Shown here: one piece after another, positions 35,913 to 44,549 of the stretch
How positions within the stretch are numbered: position 1 is the first letter of the stretch
How the letters are laid out: each line of letters begins with the position of its first letter
NCBI GenBank assembly: GCA_002700095.1
Contig: PACL01000035.1
Coordinates: 1-64,000, forward strand
Direction of reading: 5' to 3'
Source of the DNA: Fulvimarina sp.
GTDB lineage: Bacteria > Pseudomonadota > Alphaproteobacteria > Rhizobiales > Rhizobiaceae
Length of the DNA: 64,000 nt
Translations under genes and position numbers: made by a program
The notes under the pieces: model-generated
What the model saw: the letters and a program-made list of their open reading frames with translations, nothing else
What the model was told of the DNA's origin: nothing
Databases searched by the model: none

Positions 35913-36677
35913 TCAGATCGAGCCGGCTTCGACCATGTAGTTGTTGGCGGTGCACATCGCGGCGTCGTCGGAGGCGAGGAACAGCACCATCCGCGCCACA
36001 TAGACCGGATCGATGAGGTCCTTCAGGCACTGGCGATCCCGGTGCTTGTCGATTGCCGCGTCGGTGACCCAGAGCTCCTTCTGGCGCTCGGTCATGATCC
36101 AGCCCGGCACGACGGTGTTGACCCGGATCCGGTGCGGGCCGAGATCGCGGGCGAAGGACCGCGTCATGCCGTGCACCGCCGCCTTGGCGGTGGTGTAGAC
36201 CGGCATGCCGCCGCCGGCCTCCCACCAGGAGTTCGAGCCCATGTTGACGATCGCGCCGCCGCCGGCCGCGATCATGCCCGGCGCGACCGCCTGGATGGCG
36301 AAGAACATGTGCTTCAGATTGGTGGCGATCCGCTCGTCGAAATAGTCCGGCGTGACGCTCTCGTAGCCGTGGCGGTCGTCGCGCGCGGCATTGTTGACGA
36401 GGACGGTCGCCGGCCCGTTCGCCTCGGCGAGGGTGGCGATCGCCGCCTGCGTCGCCCCGATGTCGCGCAGGTCGCAGAACTGATGGACAACGCGGGCGCC
36501 GTCCCGCGTCAGTTCCTCGGCCAGTTTTTGCGATCCCGCCTCGTCGAAGTCGAGGAAACCGACCCGCGAGCCCTGGGCGGCGAAGGCGCGGACCATCTCG
36601 GCGCCGATGCCGGAGGCGCCGCCGCTTACGACGACGCTCTTGCCCGAAAGGCTGGGATAGGTGGCGAAGGCTGGCAT
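35913..36677 (-). CDS. Short-chain dehydrogenase, possible sugar 1-dehydrogenase
   Basis: A classical SDR of 254 residues. The NAD(P) motif is VVSGGASGIGAEMV (residues 17-30), VLVNNAARDD follows near 92, and the catalytic set is N-S-Y-K with Ser in NMGSNSWWEAGG and Tyr and Lys in YTTAKAAV. The NNAARDD-RHGYE and SNSWW features recall SDR-type galactose or arabinose 1-dehydrogenases of rhizobia, but the substrate cannot be fixed. The ATG at 36677 has GGAGACC upstream. It stands alone between MarR and tspO. Confidence 0.8.
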   Translation of the reverse strand: MPAFATYPSLSGKSVVVSGGASGIGAEMVRAFAAQGSRVGFLDFDEAGSQKLAEELTRDGARVVHQFCDLRDIGATQAAIATLAEANGPATVLVNNAARDDRHGYESVTPDYFDERIATNLKHMFFAIQAVAPGMIAAGGGAIVNMGSNSWWEAGGGMPVYTTAKAAVHGMTRSFARDLGPHRIRVNTVVPGWIMTERQKELWVTDAAIDKHRDRQCLKDLIDPVYVARMVLFLASDDAAMCTANNYMVEAGSI

Positions 36678-36742
36678 GCGGTCGGTCTCCGTGATGACGG
36701 GCTGAGGATCGACCCCGTCTTTGCGACGCGCCCGCCGTCCGG

Positions 36743-37228
36743 TCAACCGGCCTCGGCCGCGGCGCGAAACGCCCCCGGATTGCGGCGCCAGACCGAAAAG
36801 TTCAGGCAGGCCGCGGCCGTCACCCACATCAGATAGGGGATCATCAGGAGCCCGGCGATGGCGTCGATCGGGTAGAACAGCAGCGCATTCACCGCCACCG
36901 CGATCCACAGCGCGATGACGTCGACAAAGGCGATGGCCGGCCACTTCAGGCCGAAAAAGAAAAACGACCAGGCGGCGTTCAGCGCCAGCTGGACCCCATA
37001 GGCGAGGAACGGCATGGCGACGAGGCCCGCGGCCTCGTAGACCCGCCAGCCAGCGATGGCGATCATCACGTAGAGTGCCGACCAGACCACCGGAAACGCC
37101 CAGTTCGGCGGCGTCCAGCTCGGCTTTTCGAGCCTCTGGTACCACGGCCCAGGCTTGAACATCGCGCCGCTCGAAGCGACCGCCAGGACGATGGCGAAAA
37201 ACACCAGGAAACTCAGGATCGACGACAT
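36743..37228 (-). CDS. tspO: TspO/MBR family tryptophan-rich sensory protein
   Basis: A five-helix membrane protein of 161 residues that binds porphyrins and related ligands; in Rhodobacter it modulates gene expression in response to oxygen and light. The signature WYQRLEKPSWTPPNWAFPVVWSALYVMIA lies near residues 29-57 and ALNAAWSFFFFGL near 82-94. It lies just after a pair of 15-base direct repeats spaced 21 bases (37272-37307), which may be its operator. Confidence 0.92.
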   Translation of the reverse strand: MSSILSFLVFFAIVLAVASSGAMFKPGPWYQRLEKPSWTPPNWAFPVVWSALYVMIAIAGWRVYEAAGLVAMPFLAYGVQLALNAAWSFFFFGLKWPAIAFVDVIALWIAVAVNALLFYPIDAIAGLLMIPYLMWVTAAACLNFSVWRRNPGAFRAAAEAG

Positions 37229-37271
37229 CGCAGCCTCGGGAAGATTTCGGTTGCCGTTGCGGAAAAGGCGG

Positions 37272-37307
37272 TCATCACCAACGCCGCCGGTTTCATCACC
37301 AACGCCG
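37272..37307. promoter_or_regulatory. Two direct repeats upstream of tspO
   Basis: TCATCACCAACGCCG occurs at 37272-37286 and again, identical, at 37293-37307, exactly 21 bases (two helical turns) apart. They lie 44-79 bases upstream of the tspO start, a typical spot for tandem regulator binding. Confidence 0.45.
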
Positions 37308-37387
37308 ACGATCCCCCGAAGGTATCAGTCTCCCGGCAAAAAATCAGCCGCATCCCGCGCCAATTCTCCCGATGGCGGGCGCCCGCC

Positions 37388-37894
37388 TCAACCGAAGAGC
37401 GGGCTCTGCCAGACATAGACGCCGAGGGCGAGGAGCGCGACGATCGGGATCGTCATCTGGATCGGACGCAGGGAAGCAAAGAACAGCGGCGCCTCGCCGT
37501 TCCTCGCAGCGATCGGGTCGAGCACGGCCAGGCTGAGATAGCCGACGATCTCCAGCGCCGTCGCTGTCAGCGTATAGGCCCAGACGGTGGCGACGATGGC
37601 GCCGAAGCCGAGGCAGAAGACCCAGAGCATGGTGAGAAGCTGGGACAGGGTCGGGCCGCCCGGCTGGCGGAAGCTGACGCCGCGCCGCGCCCCGGCGAGG
37701 AAGGTGAGGATCGCCGCGCCCCACAGAAGGGTCATGTTGACGGTCAGGAAGGACTGGGCCTCGCCGCCGATCCACAGATAGATCGCCCCGGCGGCGATCG
37801 GCAGCATCGCCGCGAAGGCCAGGACCGCACCGATCGGCGGCGGCTCCGCCGGCTCTGTCGCGGTGATCGTGCGGCTGTGGTGGTTGCTGGCCAT
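37388..37894 (-). CDS. DUF3429 membrane protein
   Basis: A 168-residue protein with five hydrophobic segments (LAFAAMLPIAAGAIYLWI, NMTLLWGAAILTFLAGARRG and others), matching the DUF3429 family of small inner-membrane proteins of unknown role. A polar N-terminal tail of about 25 residues precedes the first segment. It follows the same strand as tspO with about 160 bases between them; both being small membrane proteins does not prove a link. Confidence 0.8.
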   Translation of the reverse strand: MASNHHSRTITATEPAEPPPIGAVLAFAAMLPIAAGAIYLWIGGEAQSFLTVNMTLLWGAAILTFLAGARRGVSFRQPGGPTLSQLLTMLWVFCLGFGAIVATVWAYTLTATALEIVGYLSLAVLDPIAARNGEAPLFFASLRPIQMTIPIVALLALGVYVWQSPLFG

Positions 37895-38024
37895 GGCCGG
37901 TCCTCAACTTCGTGCGTATCCCACGGGCAGGACACGGCATCATCCCCGGTTCGCCCGACACTCGGACTTCGTTTCGCGCCCTCGGACAAGACGCCGTTTC
38001 ATCGCAAAATGGATATGGCCGCCG

Positions 38025-39668
38025 CTAGCGCTTCGAATAGGGGGCCATGATCGCCCGCGTCTCTCGCTCGCAGCGCTGCAGCAGCCGGTACGTCTCGAAC
38101 TTGGCGGCGTGGAAGTCGGCGACCGCCCCGAGCGCCGGCGTCAGGACGTCGCCGGCGCGGCACATCTTTCCGGCCGCATCCCTGAGGTCCCGATAGGCGC
38201 CGCCGGCGACCGCACCGACCATGGCGCTGCCGAGGAGCACCGGCTCGCCCGTCTCCGGCAGCGCCACCGACAGGCCGGTGGCATCGGCGAGCAGCCGGCG
38301 CAGCAGCGCCGAGCGCGCCGCCCCGCCGGAGGCGACGATCGTGCCGAGTTTCAGCCCCTTCGCCCGGTTCGCCTCGACGATCTGGCAGGTGCCGTAGCAG
38401 AGCGCCGACAGCGTTGCGACGAAGAGGCGCACGAGGCTTTCCTCGCTGGAGGCGAGCGTCAGGCCGCAGATCGCCCCGCGGGCGTGGGGATCGGCCTCCG
38501 GCGAGCGGTTGCCGAGAAACTCCGGCACCACGGTGAGATCGGCGCCGAGAAACGCCGCCTCCTCGAGCGATCCGGCCATTTCGATGGCCCGCCGTTCCAG
38601 ATAGTCGAGCACGGCAAGGCCCGCCGCCCGTGCGGCCGTTTCGGCGGCCGGATAGGCGGGATGCAGTTGCACGAGATAGTCGAGCGCCGCGCCATAGGCC
38701 GACTGCCCCCCTTCCAGCAGCCAGAAGCCGGGGATCATCGCGCCGTGATACGGCCCCCAGACGCCGTCGACGAAGGCCGGCTCGCGGGTCAGCGTCATGG
38801 TGCAGGAGGAGGTGCCCATGATGAAGGCGAGTTCCTCGGTCGGGTCGGCGGCCGACCCCGTCCCGGTCGCCCCGCCGACCGTGCCAACGCCGCCGGCATG
38901 GGCGTCGATCAGCGGGGCGCCGACGGGCGTTCCGGGCAGGAGGCCGAGTTCGGCGGCGGCCGCTTCGGTGAGCCCCTGGCCGAGCGGCGTCGCGATGTCG
39001 ACGACCTCGGTGCCGATCCGGGCAAATCCCTCTTCGGCGAGATCGTCCAGCCCGATGGCGCGGAAATAGTCGGCGTCGAACCGCCGCTCATGGGCGAGAT
39101 AGGTCCATTTGCAGGTGAGCGTGCAGACCGATCGCGCCAGGCTGCCGGTGGCGCGGAAGGAAAGGAAATCGGCGAGATCGAAGAAGTGCCCGGCTTGGCG
39201 ATAGGTCTTCGGCAGCCTCTCCTTCAGCCACAGGAGCTTGGGCGTCTCCATCTCCGGCGAGATCTTGCCGCCCACGTAGCGCAGCACCGGGTGGCCCGTC
39301 GCGTTGATCCGGGCGGTCTGGTCGAGCGCCCGGTGGTCCATCCAGACGATGACGTTGCGCGCGTCGTCACCCGACGCGCTCACCGTCAGCGGCTGGCCGC
39401 CCCGATCCAGCACCACGAGCGAACAGGTGGCATCGAAGCCGAGACCCCTGACGTCTTCCCGGCAAAGGTCCGCGCTCGCCAGAGCCTCGCGGACGCTGTC
39501 GCAGATCGCCCGCCAGATGTCGTCGGAGGATTGCTCGAAGACGTCGGGATCCTCGCGCCACAGACGGATCGGGCGCTTGGCCGAGGCGAGCAGCCGGCCA
39601 TCGCGGTCGAACAGCCCCGCCCGGGCGCTGCCCGTCCCCACGTCGACGCCGAGAAACGCCTCAGCCAT
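38025..39668 (-). CDS. FGGY-family pentulose kinase (ribulokinase type)
   Basis: Phosphorylates a ketopentose such as D-ribulose or a related sugar. The 547-residue protein has the FGGY start FLGVDVGTGSARAGLFDRDG (residues 5-24), GLGFDATCSLVVLD near 80-93, IVWMDHRA, the catalytic Asp in PLIDAHAGGVGTVG near 258 and a C-terminal GTIVASGGAARSALLRRLLAD ATP site. The length and motifs fit the FGGY pentulose kinase subgroup. There is no sugar transporter or isomerase beside it. Confidence 0.9.
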   Translation of the reverse strand: MAEAFLGVDVGTGSARAGLFDRDGRLLASAKRPIRLWREDPDVFEQSSDDIWRAICDSVREALASADLCREDVRGLGFDATCSLVVLDRGGQPLTVSASGDDARNVIVWMDHRALDQTARINATGHPVLRYVGGKISPEMETPKLLWLKERLPKTYRQAGHFFDLADFLSFRATGSLARSVCTLTCKWTYLAHERRFDADYFRAIGLDDLAEEGFARIGTEVVDIATPLGQGLTEAAAAELGLLPGTPVGAPLIDAHAGGVGTVGGATGTGSAADPTEELAFIMGTSSCTMTLTREPAFVDGVWGPYHGAMIPGFWLLEGGQSAYGAALDYLVQLHPAYPAAETAARAAGLAVLDYLERRAIEMAGSLEEAAFLGADLTVVPEFLGNRSPEADPHARGAICGLTLASSEESLVRLFVATLSALCYGTCQIVEANRAKGLKLGTIVASGGAARSALLRRLLADATGLSVALPETGEPVLLGSAMVGAVAGGAYRDLRDAAGKMCRAGDVLTPALGAVADFHAAKFETYRLLQRCERETRAIMAPYSKR

Positions 39669-39783
39669 GCCGCCTCCCCGATTTTCTTTGGGAGCGACCT
39701 AGCCGGATTTTATCGGCAAAGAAAAGGGGCCACAGCCGGGACCTTGAGGATGCGGACAGCCGGGCAGCCCCTGCCGGAGGCGG

Positions 39784-40749
39784 TCAGCGCCGGGCGATGT
39801 GGAACGTCGCGATGGTCGAACTGGGCGGCGTGTAGCTGTCGCAGCGCACGCTGTATCTGTCCACATCCAGCGTCACCGCTCCCTGGACGAGGCAGCGGTC
39901 CGCAAAAGACTGCGGAATGCCGAGCCCTGCGAGAACGTCGTACAGCCGGGTCCGATAGCCTTCGTGGTCGCCGATGCTGTGGGCGATCTCCGCGCGGATC
40001 ATCATCTCGCTGCTGCCGCCGTCGAACTGCGCCAGGACCGAGTTGAGATCCGAGCCCGCCTGCTCGCCGAGGCGGCAGGATACGCCCTCGCCGCTGCGCT
40101 CGCAGGCCGCATCCTTCGGCATGATCTCCTTCAGGAGCGACAATCTGCCTGCCCCGTCAGTCCTGGAACCCCAGCCCGAGCCGCGACCGGCCGATCCCGT
40201 TTCGGCCGAAGTCACTGCGGCCGAAGTCACTGCGTCCGGATTCACTGCGTCCGGACTCGCTGCGCCCGAACCCGCGCGAACCCGCGCCCGATCCACGACG
40301 CGGCAGCCTTCAAGCGTCCGGCCGAGCGATCCTTGGTCGTCGCGAAGATCGATCCTCGGCTCGCCCCAGCGGCTGAGCGACAGCGTCGTGCCGCCCTCGA
40401 TGTCCCTGAGGAACTGCCGCTCCATGGGCCAGAAGATGACCCGCTTGTCGAACAGATATTCGCCGTCCTCGACCGCAAAGGAGGAGGCCGAGCCGTCAAT
40501 GTCGACGTCGAAGCGCCTCTCCTGCCGCATGGCCTCGGGCGGAACGGCAGAAAACTGCTTCGACCAGATGCCGAACCGCGACGTCTCGCCGAACTCGCAG
40601 GTGATGGCGACGCAGGTCTCCTGGCGCGCGTCGCAGGAATAGGCCGCCTTCCAGCCGCCCTCCTTCGTCTCCTGCCATTCGGCATGGGCGGGCTGGAGGG
40701 GAAGGAGTGCCAGGATCAGCCCGAAGGCAGCATGTTTCCGCAGTGGCAT
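39784..40749 (-). CDS. Secreted protein of unknown function with internal pentapeptide repeat
   Basis: I do not recognise a family. The 321-residue protein has a signal peptide (AFGLILALLPLQPAHA, cleavage near residue 23) and then a beta-rich domain with four cysteines (YSCDARQETCVAITCEF). A low-complexity linker follows near residues 160-180, made by a 15-base tandem repeat. A second domain with two Cys pairs (AACERSGEGVSCRL; DRCLVQGAV with VRCDSY) closes the protein. It is probably periplasmic. No linked genes explain it. Confidence 0.75.
   Translation of the reverse strand: MPLRKHAAFGLILALLPLQPAHAEWQETKEGGWKAAYSCDARQETCVAITCEFGETSRFGIWSKQFSAVPPEAMRQERRFDVDIDGSASSFAVEDGEYLFDKRVIFWPMERQFLRDIEGGTTLSLSRWGEPRIDLRDDQGSLGRTLEGCRVVDRARVRAGSGAASPDAVNPDAVTSAAVTSAETGSAGRGSGWGSRTDGAGRLSLLKEIMPKDAACERSGEGVSCRLGEQAGSDLNSVLAQFDGGSSEMMIRAEIAHSIGDHEGYRTRLYDVLAGLGIPQSFADRCLVQGAVTLDVDRYSVRCDSYTPPSSTIATFHIARR
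40206..40265. repeat. 15-base tandem repeat inside a secreted-protein gene
   Basis: Four units of 15 bases in a row (40206-40220, 40221-40235, 40236-40250, 40251-40265). The first two differ at one base and the others at a few. It keeps the reading frame and makes pentapeptides of the type (S/N)PDAV and TSAAV. Confidence 0.8.
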
Positions 40750-40878
40750 CGGCTCGGGTTCCAGGTGACGGTCGCCGATGCGTAGCAGGATGCACTTGAG
40801 CCGGGCTTGCCTTACGGCAGGCGCACGCGGGAGCTTTCCACCCCCGCCAAGCGCCGGAGATCAAAGGCCCGAGTGAGA

Positions 40879-41928
40879 TCAGGCCGCGGCGAGGGGCGCG
40901 GCCTGCAGCGCTCTCGCCTCCTTGAACGAGACCAGCCGCTTGGCGGTCTCGTCCCACAGGACGAGCTTGACGCAGCGCAGGCTCTCGCGGATCGTGATCC
41001 GGCCCACGGCGCGCAATTCGGGATGGGCGTCGAGCACCTTGGGAAGCCGGTAGAACGGGATCGTGCTCGACAGGTGATGCACGTGATGGATGCCGATGTT
41101 GCCGGTGAACCATCGCAGCACCGCCGGAAGATCGTAATGCGACGAGCCGTGCAGGGCGGCGTGCTGGAACTTCCACTCCGAGGCCTCGGACCAGTGGGTC
41201 TCCTCGAACTGGTGCTGGACGTAGAACAGCCAGACGCCGGCGGTGGCCGCCATCAGCGTGATCGGCAGCTGCACGGCGAGGAACGGCCACAGGCCCATCA
41301 GCCAGATCAGCAGGGCCGCCGGGATCGCGATGGCGAGGTTGGTGGCCAGCGTCGACGTCCAGGGCGAAAGTCCCGCCCGCATGAGGCCGAACGGCAGTCG
41401 GTACTGGCAGATGAACAGCCACGCCGGGCCGACGCCGAACATCACCGCCGGATGCCGGTAGAGCCGGTACTTCGCCCTGCCCCAGTCGGACAGCGCCCGG
41501 TATTCGCCGACGGTGAGCGTGTCGACATCGCCGATGCCCCGCTTGTCGAGATTGCCGGTCGTCGCGTGATGGATCGCGTGGGTGCGCCGCCAGTAGTCGT
41601 AGGGCGTGAAGGTCAGGACGCCGATCACCCGGCCCGTCCAGTCGTTGACGAGGCGCCCGGCAAACAGCGACCCGTGGCCGCAGTCATGCTGCAGCATGAA
41701 CAGCCGCACGAGGAAGCCGGCGGCGGGGATCGTCAGGATCAGGCCCCAATAGTGGCCGTTGACGACCGCCAGCGCGGCGAGTGCCCAGAGGGCGACGAAG
41801 GGCACCGCGGTGACGACGATCTCGAACACGCTGCGCCAATTGTCGGGCTTGCGATAGGCGGTGAGAACGCGGGTCCAGGCCTTGGCGTCGGAGTGGGCGG
41901 CAGTCCCGGGGGTTCCGGTCGAGGTCAA
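40879..41928 (-). CDS. Membrane fatty acid desaturase
   Basis: A diiron membrane desaturase of 349 residues with the three histidine boxes HDCGH (near residue 81), HAIHH (near 117) and HHVHH (near 278), and four to five hydrophobic segments. The pattern fits the omega-6/delta-12 type acting on phospholipid acyl chains. The start appears to be TTG at 41928, with no good ribosome-binding site, so the exact N terminus is uncertain. It precedes (on its strand) a 720-base decayed region. Confidence 0.88.
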   Translation of the reverse strand: MTSTGTPGTAAHSDAKAWTRVLTAYRKPDNWRSVFEIVVTAVPFVALWALAALAVVNGHYWGLILTIPAAGFLVRLFMLQHDCGHGSLFAGRLVNDWTGRVIGVLTFTPYDYWRRTHAIHHATTGNLDKRGIGDVDTLTVGEYRALSDWGRAKYRLYRHPAVMFGVGPAWLFICQYRLPFGLMRAGLSPWTSTLATNLAIAIPAALLIWLMGLWPFLAVQLPITLMAATAGVWLFYVQHQFEETHWSEASEWKFQHAALHGSSHYDLPAVLRWFTGNIGIHHVHHLSSTIPFYRLPKVLDAHPELRAVGRITIRESLRCVKLVLWDETAKRLVSFKEARALQAAPLAAA

Positions 41929-42652
41929 GTGAGGCGTCCAACTGTAGGGCGTCTGAGGCCGTCCCTCGATGCGAGAGGCGATGGTCAGCGGCGGGTGGAA
42001 GAGAAATCAATGGATCGGCAGGCGCAGAACGATCGTCGCTCGGACGAGCGATGCCCTTGCATCTATCACATTGAGATAAGCGCTGCAGAGGCCGACACAA
42101 GAAGTTTTGCCAAATGGATCGTCGCAGCGACCGCGCAGGCGTCGTCACCTGCGACCGGTCGCAATTTGACAATCGCGACCTTTCCGGTGCCATCGCGCGC
42201 CAATCCGCACAGCCCAAGGCTCTGGACGGCTCTGGCCGTGGCTCCCCGTCTCTCGACGAGCACTCCCCGCAGCGCGGGCCCCTGCGACGCCTGCTCCCCG
42301 CCGAGATAGGCCTGCACCGTCGCCGCCGTCCCGATCTCCGCGAGCATCTTCAGCCGTCCAGCGAAAGGCCCGGCAAAGCGTGGCTTTTCCTTCAGCGATC
42401 AAAGACCGCGCTCATCGACAGCCGGGCCGGGGAATTGCTGTCGGTCACCCTGGCTCGCTCCACCAGTTCGTCCCAAGGCGGATCGTTCGGCGCGATCGAC
42501 AGCGAGACAGCCGATTTTTCAGCGCGAAGCAACGGGCGGCGCATTGGTGGCCCTGAAGCCGGCGGCCCTGGATGCCGGGCGGTGGCCCGGCATGGTCGTC
42601 ATCTCGCGATGGATCGTCGACACCGGCAATCCGCCCGGTCGCTCGCGCCGCC
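41929..42652. other. Largely non-coding region with a gene remnant
   Basis: About 720 bases between the desaturase and the DUF465 gene. The middle holds the decayed end of a mannitol dehydrogenase gene (42298-42544). The rest has open frames only because of high GC; none has recognisable similarity or a good ribosome-binding site. Confidence 0.6.
42298..42544 (-). pseudogene. Remnant of a mannitol dehydrogenase gene 3' end
   Basis: The minus strand encodes SIAPNDPPWDELVERARV and LSMSAVFD, then after a one-base deletion SLKEKPRFAGPF and LKMLAEIGTAATVQAYLG. These align in order with VIEPNDPNWDRLVERAKA, LAMTDVYG, SLKDEPRFAEPF and LKMLAEKGTAETLKSYLG, the last 75 or so residues of the intact mtlK product at 44550-46022. 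The frameshift lies near 42398, and the expected stop after YLG is missing. Nothing of the upstream part of the gene is seen, so a duplicated or foreign copy has been mostly deleted. Confidence 0.85.
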
Positions 42653-42874
42653 TTACGAGAAGGACGGCTGCGAAGGGCGCGGACGCAATTGTCTGCCGAT
42701 CGCCGCGGCCTCGTCCTTCATGCGTAGGCGCAGGCGCTTCAGCGTCGCCAGACGGACGGAATCCGGCATGGGACGCCGCATCTCCTCGACGATGCGCCGC
42801 TCGATCTGCGCCTTGCGATCCGTCAGCTTTTTCATGCGCTCGCGCAACTTGAGCGTCTTGCGTTCGACGATCAT
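42653..42874 (-). CDS. DUF465/YdcH-like small protein
   Basis: A 73-residue, highly charged, probably coiled-coil protein: RERMKKLTDRKAQIERRIVEE then LKRLRLRMKDEAAAI, the DUF465 pattern of helix, short acidic or polar turn, then KR-rich helix. Function is unknown. I chose the ATG at 42874 because AAGGAGG lies five bases upstream; a longer frame to 42916 lacks such support. It is divergent from the OxyR-like gene. Confidence 0.75.
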   Translation of the reverse strand: MIVERKTLKLRERMKKLTDRKAQIERRIVEEMRRPMPDSVRLATLKRLRLRMKDEAAAIGRQLRPRPSQPSFS

Positions 42875-42987
42875 CTGTTCCTCCTTCATCGTCATCGACA
42901 AAAGGCAGATGGGCATATCCGGCGATTGATGGGAGAAGGCGTCGATCTTACTTTCGATCGGATTTTCCTATCCATCGGAAAGCGACG

Positions 42988-43917
42988 ATGTCTCGGAAAC
43001 CGCCCAGTCTGCGCCAGTTGCAGTGCCTGCTCGAAATCTCCCGGACGCTCCATTTCGGCCAGGCGGCGCAGCGCTGCGGCATGGCCCAGCCCTCGCTGAG
43101 CACGCAGTTGCAGGCGCTGGAGGCGAGCCTCGGCGTTCGTCTCGTCGAGCGCGGCCGCAGCGGCGTGGTCCTGACCGCGCCAGGCAGGAGGATCGCCGCT
43201 CATGCGGCGACGGTAATGGAGGAGATCCGCGCCATGACCCAGTTCGCCGAGATCTGCCGGGACGGCGTCGCCGGCACGATCCATCTCGGCGCAAAGCCGA
43301 CGCTCGGACCCTATATCCTGCCTCAGGTGGTCGCGCATCTGCACCGCGACCATGCCTCGCTCCGGCTCTACATCCGCGATGCGATGCCGCGCGAGCTCGA
43401 GCGGGAACTGCGGGAAGGGACGCATGACGTCATCCTCGCCCAGCTCCCGATCTCCGGCGACGATCTCGTCGTCAGGCGCTTGTTTCGAGAGAGGCTCTAT
43501 GTCGCCGTCGCCGCCGACGATCCCTTCGCCGGACGCGCCAGCATCGATCCTGCGGAGTTGCGCGGACGCCAGGTTCTGGGCATGCGCAGCGGCTTTCACC
43601 TGCATGACAAGATCCGCGCGCTCTGCGAGGAGCACGGGGCGAGATTCCTGAGCGAATATGAGGGCACGAGTCTGGACGCTCTGCGTCAGATGGTCGGGAT
43701 GGGAATGGGGCTGACGTTCCTGCCCGCCCTCTACGTTCAGTCGGAGGTGACCGGCCGGTCCGACGTGGCAGCCGTCCCGCTTGCCGGGCGTCCCATCACG
43801 CGATCGATCGGTCTCGTGTGGCGCGAGCGATCCGGACAGGTGCAGGTCTTCGAGAAGATCGCGGCTGTGATGCGCGAAATCGCCGGAAAGAGCTGTTCCG
43901 GCATCACGCTGGAATGA
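42988..43917 (+). CDS. LysR-family regulator, OxyR-like but without the peroxidatic cysteine
   Basis: A 309-residue LysR regulator. The helix-turn-helix is FGQAAQRCGMAQPSLSTQLQALEASLGVRLVER (residues 24-56). The effector domain most resembles OxyR (GTIHLGAKPTLGPYILPQV, TSLDALRQMVGMGMGLTFLPAL). At the redox site the E. coli pattern HCLRDQAMGFC is replaced by FHLHDKIRALC. The second Cys (208 type) is present at residue 213, but the peroxide-reactive Cys199 is a His at 204. It may therefore sense something else or act without redox control. No target gene is next to it. Confidence 0.88.
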   Translation: MSRKPPSLRQLQCLLEISRTLHFGQAAQRCGMAQPSLSTQLQALEASLGVRLVERGRSGVVLTAPGRRIAAHAATVMEEIRAMTQFAEICRDGVAGTIHLGAKPTLGPYILPQVVAHLHRDHASLRLYIRDAMPRELERELREGTHDVILAQLPISGDDLVVRRLFRERLYVAVAADDPFAGRASIDPAELRGRQVLGMRSGFHLHDKIRALCEEHGARFLSEYEGTSLDALRQMVGMGMGLTFLPALYVQSEVTGRSDVAAVPLAGRPITRSIGLVWRERSGQVQVFEKIAAVMREIAGKSCSGITLE

Positions 43918-44077
43918 CCCTGCCCCATCGAACTGATCGGACAGGGTTGATCCGCCCGCGCGGCGCCGGAGCGTCCTTCAGCGCGGGATTGCGCAGCGAT
44001 CGTCCGGATTTCGAAGGACGGCCACGCCGGTGCATCATATGCCCGGCGGCAGCCTCCCTCCGGCGATCCGCCTGCGA

Positions 44078-44362
44078 TCAGTTCGTCTTGACGGGTCGCC
44101 AGACTCCCGCCTGAATGGAAAGCTCGTCCCCATTCACGGCGGCGAAGTCATGACCGCGGAAGCGGACGGCACAGCCATTCGGGCAGGCCTCTTGCGCCGT
44201 CGCGCCGGGCTCCACCTCGTGACGGTTCTCTTCCGTCCCGTGGTCGAAGGTCACCGACCAGGCAGAGTCGGTCTCGTTGGTCACCTTCACCATTGCGCTG
44301 GCCGGCCCCGCGACCAGAAGAAGGCCGCCCGCAAGCAGGGTCGAAGCTGTCAGTCTCGGCAT
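44078..44362 (-). CDS. Small secreted protein of unknown function
   Basis: A 94-residue protein with a clear signal peptide (STLLAGGLLLVAGPASA, cleavage near residue 23) and a mature part of about 70 residues rich in beta-strand pattern (VKVTNETDSAWSVTFDHG) with one cysteine pair, CPNGC. It probably folds in the periplasm. I do not recognise its family. It lies alone between the OxyR-like gene and mtlK. Confidence 0.65.
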   Translation of the reverse strand: MPRLTASTLLAGGLLLVAGPASAMVKVTNETDSAWSVTFDHGTEENRHEVEPGATAQEACPNGCAVRFRGHDFAAVNGDELSIQAGVWRPVKTN

Positions 44363-44549
44363 CGCACTCTCCCATCATCGTCTCTCGCCGGCGGCAGGCA
44401 GCCGCCATGGCGAAGACTTGGAGAGCGGGCGCGATCGGATCTAATAGATGAACCAGGAACTTCCGATAGTTTTTCCCTATCTGTTCCTCACTCAACCGAG
44501 CGTGCCCTCCATTTCTGGGAAGCCCCGTTCCTGCGGGAACCCCCGGCGG

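Noticed and set aside
42066-42347. A 93-residue minus-strand frame starting MLAEIGTAAT
   Set aside because: Its first 15 or so residues are the decayed end of a mannitol dehydrogenase copy and the rest is read-through past a lost stop, so it is treated as part of a pseudogene region.
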